Below, piece after piece: positions 47,839-55,062 of a stretch of 64,000 bases of DNA. A program made the position numbers and the translations under genes. Each line of letters begins with the position of its first letter. The first letter of the stretch is position 1. The notes beneath the pieces were generated by a model, which saw only the letters and a list, made by a program, of their open reading frames with translations, had not been told where the DNA came from and searched no databases. Source of the DNA: DATBSL01 sp964561785 (GTDB taxonomy: Bacteria > Acidobacteriota > Vicinamibacteria > Fen-336); assembly GCA_964561785.1 (NCBI GenBank), contig CAZLRF010000014.1, forward strand, positions 1 through 64,000, in the 5' to 3' direction.

Positions 47839-49341
47839 TTGGGATGGCTGGCCCTGCTGTTCACGCCGCTCGTCGTTCTTTCCGGGGCGCACGAGCTCTT
47901 CCTGCGGAACCAGGCGGAGCTCGACCGGACGGTGGCGGTGCTCCACCCGTTCTGGCTGGGGGCGGTGGTCGCGGTCCTGGCCGCCGCCGGGACCCGCGCC
48001 GCGGGGGCCGCGCTCCCCGCCCGCGCCGCGCTGTGGGCCTACCACGTGGCGGGCTTCGCCTTCCTCGCGTGGAGCTTCCTCCGGGCCCTGCCCCTCGCCG
48101 ACCACCTCGCGCTGTGGACGCTCGACACCGCCGCGGGCAGCCTCGCATTCGCCGGCGCCGCCGTCGCGGCTTGGGTCACGCTGGTGCGGCGCGTCGCTCC
48201 CCGGTCGGCCGAGCCGTTCCTCGCCGCGCTCGCCCTCGTGCTCGCGGCGCGCGAGGCCCACGCGCTCGCGACGCGGCTCGACCGGGCGGAGCCGCCGGTC
48301 CCCCGCGACCTCGGCGCGGAGCTCAGGGACCGGCCGGCCGTGGACCGGCCGAACGTCTACCACGTGATCCTCGACGCCTTCCAGGACGAGCTGTTCGAGC
48401 CCTCCTCGCCTTCGCCCTGGAACGGCTTCGTGCGCTTCCACGCCGCGGCGCCGGGCCGGGCCACGGTCGTGGTCCTGCCGACGATCTTCACCGGGCGCGA
48501 CCCTCGGGCGGGAAAGCCGGCGGAGCGGGTTCGCGAGGGGCTCGCGGGCGAGACGAGCCTGCTGGTGGCGCTGCGCCGCGCCGGCTACGTCACGGTCGGG
48601 GTGGTCCCCCGCTACCTGTACGCGGACCACCCGGACGCTCTCGATACCGTCGTCTTCCACGACGAGAACGCGCGACCGGACGACCTGCGCGCCCTGCACC
48701 GCTCCCTCTTCGCCCGCCTGTTCGCCTGGCGGGCGCTGCCCGCGGCGGCGGTCCGCGCGCTCGCCCGGCGGGGAGCGCTCGGCCTCGAGGCGGACTTCGT
48801 GCGCTCGGCCGAGGCGCTACGCATCTCGACCGATGCGCAGCCGGTGGCCTCCCGTCTCAGCCTCGAGCGCCTCCTCGAGCAGGAGCCGGGCCTGCCCGGC
48901 CGCGGGCGCTACACGCTCGTGCACGCGCTGCTCCCTCACAACCCGTACCTGCTCCGCGCCGACTGCTCCTACACGCCGGGGGCGCCCCCCACGGACCTCG
49001 GCCGGCAGACGACCTGCACGCTGGGGCTCGTGGAGCGCTTGCTCTCCGTGCTCGACGGCCTGGGACGCCTCGACGGCTCGGTTGTCCTCGTCCACGGGGA
49101 CCATGGCTCGGGCGAAGTGCCGCGGGAGGGTGGGCTCGTGGCCGAAGAGGCGGCCTACTTCCGGACCGTCCTGCTCGTGAAGCCGGCGGGGGCGCAAGGG
49201 CCGCTGCGCGTCTCGGCGGGGCCGGCTCGACTCGCCGACGTGGCGCCGACGCTGCTCGCCCTGCTCGGCCTGCCGCCCCCGGCCCCGGCCGACGGGCGCC
49301 CCCTGCCCGGCCTCAGTGCCGGAAGTGCCGGACGCCCGTGA
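47839..49341 (+). CDS. Membrane-anchored sulfatase/alkaline phosphatase superfamily protein
   Basis: About 500 residues: four or five membrane segments in the first 140 residues, then an extracytoplasmic domain. It opens with NVYHVILDAFQDELF near 171 and has FTGRDPRAGK, VHALLPHNPYLLRAD and VLVHGDHGSGEVPREGG, consistent with a metal-dependent hydrolase or phosphoglycerol/phosphoethanolamine transferase fold. Metal ligands are in the right order, but a Thr/Ser/Cys nucleophile could not be identified. The frame is open to a GTG at 47701, inside the divergent gene; TTG 47839 is chosen because it opens the first helix, but the start is uncertain. It overlaps the purH 3' end by 29 bp. Confidence 0.6.
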   Translation: MGWLALLFTPLVVLSGAHELFLRNQAELDRTVAVLHPFWLGAVVAVLAAAGTRAAGAALPARAALWAYHVAGFAFLAWSFLRALPLADHLALWTLDTAAGSLAFAGAAVAAWVTLVRRVAPRSAEPFLAALALVLAAREAHALATRLDRAEPPVPRDLGAELRDRPAVDRPNVYHVILDAFQDELFEPSSPSPWNGFVRFHAAAPGRATVVVLPTIFTGRDPRAGKPAERVREGLAGETSLLVALRRAGYVTVGVVPRYLYADHPDALDTVVFHDENARPDDLRALHRSLFARLFAWRALPAAAVRALARRGALGLEADFVRSAEALRISTDAQPVASRLSLERLLEQEPGLPGRGRYTLVHALLPHNPYLLRADCSYTPGAPPTDLGRQTTCTLGLVERLLSVLDGLGRLDGSVVLVHGDHGSGEVPREGGLVAEEAAYFRTVLLVKPAGAQGPLRVSAGPARLADVAPTLLALLGLPPPAPADGRPLPGLSAGSAGRP

Positions 49342-50881
49342 AGACCATCGCGAGGTCGTGCTCGTCGGCGGCGGCGATCGTCTCCTCGTCGCGCACGGAC
49401 CCGCCGGGCTGGATGATCGCCGTCGCCCCCGTCTTCGCGATCTCGTCGATCCCGTCGCGGAACGGGAAGAAGGCGTCGGAGGCGACCACCGTCCCCGCGA
49501 GGGGGAGGACGGCCTTCTGGGCCGCGATGCGGGCGGAGTCGACCCGGCTCATCTGGCCCGCGCCCACCCCGACCGTCTGCACCGCGTTCGCGTAGACGAT
49601 CGCGTTCGACTTGACGTGCTTGACGACCGTCCACGCGAACAGGAGCGCCCGCCACTCCTCCTCGGAGGGGGCGCGCTTCGTGACGACCTCGCAGCGGTCC
49701 CGCTCGAGCCGGTGCAGGTCCCACTGCTGGGCGAGCAGGCCCCCCATGACCCGGCGCAGGTCGAAGCCGCTCACCTTGTGGATGCCGGTGGTGTCCATGC
49801 TCATGACCCGCAGGCTCGCCTTCTTGCCGAGCACCTCGAGGGCCCCGGCGGCGAAGCCGGGGGCGATCACCGCCTCCACGAACTGGCCGGTGACCTTCTT
49901 CGCGGTCGCGGCGTCGACCTTCTCGTTGAAGGCGATGATCCCGCCGAACGCCGAGGTCGGGTCGCAGGCCCACGCGCGCTCGTAGGCCTCGAGCGGGCCC
50001 TGGCCGAGGCCGGTGCCGCAGGGGTTCGTGTGCTTGACGATCACGCACGCGGGAAGCTCGAGCTCGGTCGCGAGGCGCCAGGCCGCGTCGAGGTCGAGGA
50101 TGTTGTTGAACGAGAGCTCCTTGCCCTGCATCTTGCGGGCGGCGGCGACCGAGTACAAGGTCGAGCCGAGGTCGCTGTAGAAGGCGGCACGCTGGTGCGG
50201 GTTCTCGCCGTAGCGCAGGTCGTGCACCTTCTCGAACGAGAGGCTCAGCCGGTACGGGAAGGTCTCGTCGGCCTCGGCCGGGACGTAGGCCCCCTCGCGC
50301 TCCTCGACCTGGGAGAAGTAGGCGGCGATCGCCGCCTCGTAGCGCCCGGTGTGCCGGAAGGCCTTCTGGGCGAGGTAGAGGCGGGTGGCGGCGTCGATCC
50401 CGCCCTCCCGGTCGAGCTGCTCGAGCAGGAGGCCGTAGTCGGCGGGGTCGACGACGACCGCCACGTGGCGGAAGTTCTTGGCCGCGGCCCGGACCATGGT
50501 GGGCCCGCCGATGTCCACGTTCTCGACCGCCTCGTCGAACGGGCAGCCCTTCGCCACCTTGTCCTCGAACGGGTAGAGGTTCACCACCACCACGTCCACG
50601 GGGGCGATCCCCTGCGCCTCGAGGGCGGCGAGGTGCTCGGGCACGTCGCGGCGGGCGAGGATCCCCGCGTGCAGGCCCGGGTGCAGCGTCTTCACTCGCC
50701 CGTCGAGGATCTCGGGGAAGCCGGTGGCCTTCGAGACGGGCGCCGCCGCGACGCCCGCACCCTCGAGCTCGGCGAGGGTCCCGCCGGTCGAGAGGATCTC
50801 GAAGCCGCGCGCCGCGAGTCCGCGCGCGAGCTCCACGATCCCGTCCTTGCGGTACACGGACAGAAGGGCTCTTCTCGTCAT
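49313..50881 (-). CDS. purH: Bifunctional AICAR transformylase/IMP cyclohydrolase
   Basis: Performs the last two steps of IMP synthesis. The 522-residue protein is full length. The IMP cyclohydrolase part (1-195) has LLSVYRKDGIVELARGL, ILSTGGT, RVKTLHPGLHAGILARR and ENVDIGGPTMVRAAAKN. The transformylase part has LRYGENPHQRAAFY, GKELSFNNILDLDAAW, VIVKHTNPCGTG (Lys-His catalytic pair) and SDAFFPFRDG. The ATG at 50881 overlaps the upstream gene's stop as ATGA. It is the fourth gene of a coupled set with three poorly known genes. Confidence 0.96.
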   Translation of the reverse strand: MTRRALLSVYRKDGIVELARGLAARGFEILSTGGTLAELEGAGVAAAPVSKATGFPEILDGRVKTLHPGLHAGILARRDVPEHLAALEAQGIAPVDVVVVNLYPFEDKVAKGCPFDEAVENVDIGGPTMVRAAAKNFRHVAVVVDPADYGLLLEQLDREGGIDAATRLYLAQKAFRHTGRYEAAIAAYFSQVEEREGAYVPAEADETFPYRLSLSFEKVHDLRYGENPHQRAAFYSDLGSTLYSVAAARKMQGKELSFNNILDLDAAWRLATELELPACVIVKHTNPCGTGLGQGPLEAYERAWACDPTSAFGGIIAFNEKVDAATAKKVTGQFVEAVIAPGFAAGALEVLGKKASLRVMSMDTTGIHKVSGFDLRRVMGGLLAQQWDLHRLERDRCEVVTKRAPSEEEWRALLFAWTVVKHVKSNAIVYANAVQTVGVGAGQMSRVDSARIAAQKAVLPLAGTVVASDAFFPFRDGIDEIAKTGATAIIQPGGSVRDEETIAAADEHDLAMVFTGVRHFRH

Positions 50882-51678
50882 GGGTTCTCCGGTGGGGGGG
50901 TGCGGCGGTCCTCGGCGAGGGCGCCGGGCGGCCCCTGCGGGGCCACCTCGCGGGCGCGGGGCTTCTTCGTCAGGTCCCCGCCCGCCTCGCGCCAGACGGC
51001 GAGCCAGGTCGCGGCGGTCGCGGTGACGGCGCGGGAGTAGGCGAGAGAGGCGACGCCCCAGGCCGGCGAGCGGTAGTCGAGCTGCCGGTGGTCCACGACC
51101 CGCCCGCCGCGGACGAGCTCCCCGCGCACGATCCCGACCTGGTCCCGGCTGCGGTCGAGCAGCGACTGCCACAGGCGGGGCAGGTCCTTTCGGGAGATCT
51201 CGAGCGACGCGGGGTCGTCGAGCACCACCGGCATGCGGTGGAGGTTGGCCTGGAACAGGGCGTAGTACTCGCGGGTGAGGCCGGCCGGCCAGCCCTCCGG
51301 CCCCACGGCGAGCACGGGGTCGGACAGGTCGGCGGGAATGCGCATCAGGCCGCCGAGGCGCACGAGGCCCAGGCTGATCTGGCCCTCGCGCAGCAGCTCG
51401 ACCACGCGGTCGGCCTGCGCCTCCAGCGCGCGCAGGGTCTCGGGGGAGAGCTCTCCCGTGGGCAGGTCGCGGGCCAGGGCGCGGGAGAGGTCGGGGGGGA
51501 AGCGCTGGAGCTCGTCCTTCACCTGCACCTCGCGCTCTCCGAGGAGCCGGGAGAGCGAGCGCGGGAGGAGCTTGCGCGCGTCGCGGAACAGGGCGGTCGT
51601 GGTCTCCGCCGGCCAGGCCGCGGCGCCGGCGGGCCAGGCGGCGAGGAGGGCGGCGGCGAGGGCGAGCGGTCGCCTCAC
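50878..51678 (-). CDS. Exported protein of unknown function
   Basis: A 266-residue protein with a clear signal peptide (residues 1-21, MRRPLALAAALLAAWPAG). The mature part begins AWPAETTTALFRDARKLLP and is mostly helical. It has LRLGGLMRIPADLSDPVLAV-like sequence near 108-125 and VDHRQLDYRSPAWGVASLAYSRAV near 194-217. The layout distantly recalls the zinc-dependent phospholipase C/S1-P1 nuclease group (N-terminal Trp, late His-rich helix), but too few histidines align to claim this. GTG start 51678 overlaps the previous stop as GTGA, and it overlaps purH by 4 bp. Confidence 0.65.
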   Translation of the reverse strand: MRRPLALAAALLAAWPAGAAAWPAETTTALFRDARKLLPRSLSRLLGEREVQVKDELQRFPPDLSRALARDLPTGELSPETLRALEAQADRVVELLREGQISLGLVRLGGLMRIPADLSDPVLAVGPEGWPAGLTREYYALFQANLHRMPVVLDDPASLEISRKDLPRLWQSLLDRSRDQVGIVRGELVRGGRVVDHRQLDYRSPAWGVASLAYSRAVTATAATWLAVWREAGGDLTKKPRAREVAPQGPPGALAEDRRTPPPENP

Positions 51679-52259
51679 TTCACGATCCGCGCCTTGAGCG
51701 AGACCTTGCCGTCCTTCGTCTCGAGCCGGAAGTCCACCGCGGCCGCGCCCTTCTCCTGGCGGATGCGCTCGGTCTGCTTCGCGATGAGCTCGCGGAAGGA
51801 CTCGAAGGCGGGGGCGCCCGCCTCACCCGCCCGCTGCCGCTCGGCCACGAAGCGCTCGTAGAGCGCCCGCACCGAGGAGACGTCGCGCCCGGCGTCGGTG
51901 ACCCGGAACTCGCCGGCCGGGGCGCCGGCGGGCGGGCGCGGGGCGGGGGGCGGCGGGGGCGGGGGCAGCTGCTCGGCCCGCAGCCCGTGCATGCCGAACG
52001 CCCGGCCCTCCTCCCGCGCCCGCAGCTTCTTCTGCCACAGCTCGTTGAACGTCGAGAACCGGGCGCACAGGCTCTGGTAGCGGAAGCGGTCCCCGTTGTT
52101 GCGGATCTCCGCGTTGGCGTAGCGCCTCACGAGCTGCTCGACCTGGCCCTGGAGATCGGCGGGCGGCTTCTTCTCCGCCCCGTTGAAGAAGAGGTCCCAC
52201 TTCACCTGCAGCTGCCGGATCGAGACGTCGAGCCGGTCGAGGTCGTCGGCGAGTCCCAC
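51675..52259 (-). CDS. Helical protein resembling the MXAN_5187 C-terminal domain
   Basis: A 194-residue cytoplasmic protein. Residues 1-85 contain LDRLDVSIRQLQVKWDLFFN, VEQLVRRYANAEIRNNGDRFRYQSLCARFSTFNELWQK, which I recognise from a myxobacterial protein family (MXAN_5187 C-terminal region). A proline run (about 101-118) and a second helical part (about 130-194) follow, with FRLETKDGKVSLKARIVK at the end. Its function is unknown; the RNN-DRFR-type helix looks suited to binding another macromolecule. GTG 52259 lies 5 bp after the upstream stop. Confidence 0.6.
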   Translation of the reverse strand: MGLADDLDRLDVSIRQLQVKWDLFFNGAEKKPPADLQGQVEQLVRRYANAEIRNNGDRFRYQSLCARFSTFNELWQKKLRAREEGRAFGMHGLRAEQLPPPPPPPAPRPPAGAPAGEFRVTDAGRDVSSVRALYERFVAERQRAGEAGAPAFESFRELIAKQTERIRQEKGAAAVDFRLETKDGKVSLKARIVK

Positions 52260-52264
52260 GGGTC

Positions 52265-52672
52265 CTAGGCCTCCCCGGACACGAAGATCCAGAACAGCGG
52301 CAGCCACAGCTCGTGCGCGTAGGGCACCTTGCGGCCGTCCACGAGGACCTCGGTCCCCGGCCGGTCCTTCACGATCTCGAAGAGGTCACGCAGCACGCGC
52401 GCGTCCCCCGCGTCGAAGGCGGCATGGTGAACGGCGCCGTCGCGCCCCTTCTCCTCCCGGTAGACGGGGGAGCGCCGGGCGAGCGCCGCCGCCCGCTCGC
52501 CCTGGGGGCCAAAGAACGCGGCGAAGCGCAGCCCGATGCGGAACGGCCGCGGGCGGCGCCCCGGGTAGAGAAGGTCGGCCATCTCGTCCGAGAGGTGAGA
52601 GATGTCCGACTCCTCCTTGGGGACCACGCGGGGCAGGCGGTCCGCGAAGTCCGGGGGGCGCTCCCGACCCAT
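52265..52672 (-). CDS. Small conserved-looking protein of unknown function
   Basis: A 135-residue soluble protein (MGRERPPDFADRLPRVVPK at the start, YAHELWLPLFWIFVSGEA at the end). A central part FRIGLRFAAFFGPQGERAAAL and VLRDLFEIVKDRPGTEVLVDG looks globular. I do not recognise the family. It leads the unit ending with purH and is divergent from selA. ATG 52672 is preferred over GTG 52690 because TATCCT ends 8 bp before it. Confidence 0.6.
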   Translation of the reverse strand: MGRERPPDFADRLPRVVPKEESDISHLSDEMADLLYPGRRPRPFRIGLRFAAFFGPQGERAAALARRSPVYREEKGRDGAVHHAAFDAGDARVLRDLFEIVKDRPGTEVLVDGRKVPYAHELWLPLFWIFVSGEA

Positions 52673-52680
52673 AGGCGGCG

Positions 52681-52686
52681 AGGATA
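52681..52686 (-). promoter_or_regulatory. -10 box TATCCT, leaderless-type, for the purH unit
   Basis: TATCCT on the minus strand ends 8 bp before the ATG at 52672 with no Shine-Dalgarno between. It lies 17 bp from the selA -10 box on the other strand, so the two promoters overlap back to back. Confidence 0.45.
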
Positions 52687-52703
52687 CCACGCGGCTCCCC
52701 GTG

Positions 52704-52709
52704 TATATT
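52704..52709 (+). promoter_or_regulatory. -10 box TATATT for selA
   Basis: TATATT ends 7 bp before the selA ATG at 52717. The intervening GCGAGGG might act as a weak Shine-Dalgarno only if transcription starts earlier, so a leaderless start is likely. Confidence 0.5.
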
Positions 52710-52716
52710 GCGAGGG

Positions 52717-54114
52717 ATGCCTTCCGCGACCGGCACCGACGCGCGCCGACTCCTCCCCTCCGTGGACCAGGCGCTCCTGCGACCCGAGGTGAGGGAGCTC
52801 GTGGTCGCGCACGGGCGCGCGGCGGTCGTGCTCGCGCTGCGGGCCGCGCTCGAGGCGCTGCGGGAGCGCGCCTCCGCCTCCCCCGCCGGCCTCGAGGGGG
52901 CGCTCGCCGAGCTGGGCGCCGACGTCCGGGCCCGCCTCCTCGCCGCCGCCCGTCCGTCGCTGCGCCGGGTGATCAACGCCACCGGCGTCGTCGTCCACAC
53001 GAACCTGGGCCGCGCCCCGCTCTCGCCGGAGGCCGCGGCCCGCGTGGCCGAGGTGGCCTCCTCCTACTCGAACCTCGAGTACGACCTCGAGCGGGGACGA
53101 CGGGGCGACCGGGAGGCCCACGCGGAGAGGCGGCTTCGCGAGCTGCTCGGCGTCGAGGCCACGGTCGTGGTCAACAACTGCGCGGCCGCGGTCCTGCTCG
53201 CGGTGAACACCCTCGCGGAGGGGCGAGAGGTCCTCGTGAGCCGGGGGGAGCTCGTCGAGATCGGGGGGTCCTTCCGCATCCCGGACGTCCTGTGCAAGGG
53301 CGGGGCACGGCTGCGCGAGGTGGGCACCACCAACCGGACGCGCCTCGCGGACTACCGCGCCGCGCTCTCGGACCAGACGGGGATGATCCTGAAGGTCCAC
53401 CCGAGCAACTTCCGCATCGTGGGCTTCACCGAGCAGCCGTCCGACGAAGAGCTCTCGGCCCTCGCGCGGGAGGCGGGCGTGCCCCTCGTCGAGGACCAGG
53501 GGAGCGGCCTCTTCGATCCGCTCCCCGGCCCCCTCGCCGCGGAGGCGACCGTGAGGCAGGCCCTGCGCGGCGGGGCCGACGCCTTGACCTTCTCGGGGGA
53601 CAAGCTCCTCGGGGGGCCGCAGGCCGGGCTCGTGGCCGGACGGGAGGCGATCGTCGCCCGCATGCGCAAGAACCCGCTCTACCGGGCGCTGCGGGTCGAC
53701 AAGATGACGCTCGCCGCCCTCGACGCGACGCTCGTCGAGCACGAGGCGGGCCGGGCGGGCGAGCGGGTGCCGGTGCTGCGGATGCTCCACGCCCCGCTCG
53801 ACACGGTGCGCGCGCGAGCGGCGGCCTTCGCCCGCGCCCTCGAGGCGGAGGCGCCCGCCCTGCGGCCGACGCTGCAGGACGCGGAGTCCGCGGTGGGGGG
53901 GGGGGCCTCGCCGCAGGTCGGCGTCCCCACCGTGCTGGTGGCCCTCGACGCCTCTCCCGCGGGCCCCGACCGCCTGGCCGCCGCCCTGCGCCGCGGCGAG
54001 CCGCCGGTCGTCGTGCGCGTGGCGGAGGACCGCGTCCTCCTCGACCTCAGAACCGTGCTCCCGGACGAGGAACGCCTGCTCCTCGCCGCCCTCGCGGCCC
54101 CCGGGCGGGGATGA
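52717..54114 (+). CDS. selA: L-seryl-tRNA(Sec) selenium transferase
   Basis: PLP enzyme that converts Ser-tRNA(Sec) to selenocysteinyl-tRNA using selenophosphate. The 465-residue protein has the N-terminal LLPSVDQALLRPEVRELV, NATGVVVHTNLGRAPLS near 88, NNCAAAVLLAVN near 150, VGTTNRTRLADY near 203, and the PLP-lysine motif TFSGDKLLGGPQAG with K296. The enzyme looks complete and implies selenocysteine use. selB, selD and tRNA-Sec are not in the window. A run of eleven G at 53895-53905 lies in the coding sequence and keeps the frame as assembled. The stop overlaps the next gene as ATGA. Confidence 0.95.
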   Translation: MPSATGTDARRLLPSVDQALLRPEVRELVVAHGRAAVVLALRAALEALRERASASPAGLEGALAELGADVRARLLAAARPSLRRVINATGVVVHTNLGRAPLSPEAAARVAEVASSYSNLEYDLERGRRGDREAHAERRLRELLGVEATVVVNNCAAAVLLAVNTLAEGREVLVSRGELVEIGGSFRIPDVLCKGGARLREVGTTNRTRLADYRAALSDQTGMILKVHPSNFRIVGFTEQPSDEELSALAREAGVPLVEDQGSGLFDPLPGPLAAEATVRQALRGGADALTFSGDKLLGGPQAGLVAGREAIVARMRKNPLYRALRVDKMTLAALDATLVEHEAGRAGERVPVLRMLHAPLDTVRARAAAFARALEAEAPALRPTLQDAESAVGGGASPQVGVPTVLVALDASPAGPDRLAAALRRGEPPVVVRVAEDRVLLDLRTVLPDEERLLLAALAAPGRG

Positions 54115-55019
54115 GGACGGCGGCCGCGCTCCGGGCGCTCCCTCTCGCCGCCGCGCTTCTGCCGCTCGCGTGGTCCGCCCCCGCCCGGGCGGAAGAGGTC
54201 GTGCGGCGGGTGGGGAGCGTGACGTTCCGGGTCGACGTCTCGCAGGCCTTTCCCGGCGGCGTCGTCGCGATCCGCCTCGGCTCGCGCGTGCGGCTCGGCG
54301 GCGCGTGGGCCGTGCTCGAGGGCCGCCGTGCACCGTTTCTCCCCGTTCGCGGCGTCCCGCGCGCGCTCGTGCCGATCTCCGCGGCGGCCGAGCCCGGGCC
54401 GGTCACCCTCGGCGTCGAGATCGCGGCCCGGGGCGGCACCCAGCGCATCGGGATCCCGATCACCCTCGGCACGCGCGCCTACCCCCCGCGGACGATCGTT
54501 CTCGACGAGCGGCTCCGCGCCCTCGCCGGGCGCGAGGACGCCGCCCACGACGGCCGCCGGCTCCTCGCCCTCCTGCGCGCCGCCCCGACGAAGGCGGAGC
54601 CCGGTCCCCTCCTGCCGCCCGTGGACGCTCCCGGGCGCGGCTTCGGCGAGCCCCGAATCCATCCCGGCGCCTCCCGCGTCTTGAGCCTCACCGACGGCCT
54701 CCACGGCGAGCGCCACCGCGGGATCGACTACCCGGTTCCCGCGGCGACCCCCGTGCGCGCGCCCGGCACGGGCACGGTGCTGTTCGCGGGCCCGCTGGTG
54801 CTGACCGGGGAGACGGTGGTCATCGACCACGGCCAGGGCGTCGTGAGCGTCCTCTCCCACCTCTCGCGCGCCGACGTGCGCACGGGCGACGCCGTCCCCG
54901 CCGCCGCGCCGATCGGCCTCTCCGGCCAGACCGGCCTCGCCCCCGAGCCCCTCCTCGAGTGGCGGGTCTACCTCCACGCCGTCCCCGTCGACCCCACCGT
55001 CCTCGCCCCGCTCCTGTAA
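54111..55019 (+). CDS. Exported M23 (LytM) family protein with altered metal site
   Basis: A 302-residue protein with a signal peptide (residues 1-25, ending PARAEE) and a beta-rich N-terminal domain (about 30-125). The C-terminal LytM domain keeps ERHRGIDYP (H202, D206), VRAPGTGTVLFAG, GETVVIDHGQG and VSVLSHLSRADV. The final zinc-binding His-x-His expected before the EVR-x-x-G-x-PVDP end is replaced: the sequence reads L281-L-E-W-R. It may thus be inactive, an EnvC-like activator of amidases, or use Glu as ligand. The start overlaps selA by 4 bp, though the functions seem unrelated. Confidence 0.8.
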   Translation: MRTAAALRALPLAAALLPLAWSAPARAEEVVRRVGSVTFRVDVSQAFPGGVVAIRLGSRVRLGGAWAVLEGRRAPFLPVRGVPRALVPISAAAEPGPVTLGVEIAARGGTQRIGIPITLGTRAYPPRTIVLDERLRALAGREDAAHDGRRLLALLRAAPTKAEPGPLLPPVDAPGRGFGEPRIHPGASRVLSLTDGLHGERHRGIDYPVPAATPVRAPGTGTVLFAGPLVLTGETVVIDHGQGVVSVLSHLSRADVRTGDAVPAAAPIGLSGQTGLAPEPLLEWRVYLHAVPVDPTVLAPLL

Positions 55020-55020
55020 A

Positions 55021-55040
55021 GGGGTCAGATCTTGAATCTG
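55021..55040. repeat. Short REP-like inverted repeat
   Basis: GGGGTCAGATCTTGAATCTG directly follows the TAA of the M23-like gene. CAGAT and ATCTG form a 5-bp stem around CTTGA. Similar GGGGTCAGATCTTGAATCT strings are, from memory, found beside REP-associated Y1 transposase genes in various bacteria. No transposase is present here. In this GC-rich DNA such a stretch stands out, but the resemblance is unverified. Confidence 0.35.
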
Positions 55041-55062
55041 CTCATCCGCGGCGCGCGGCGAT

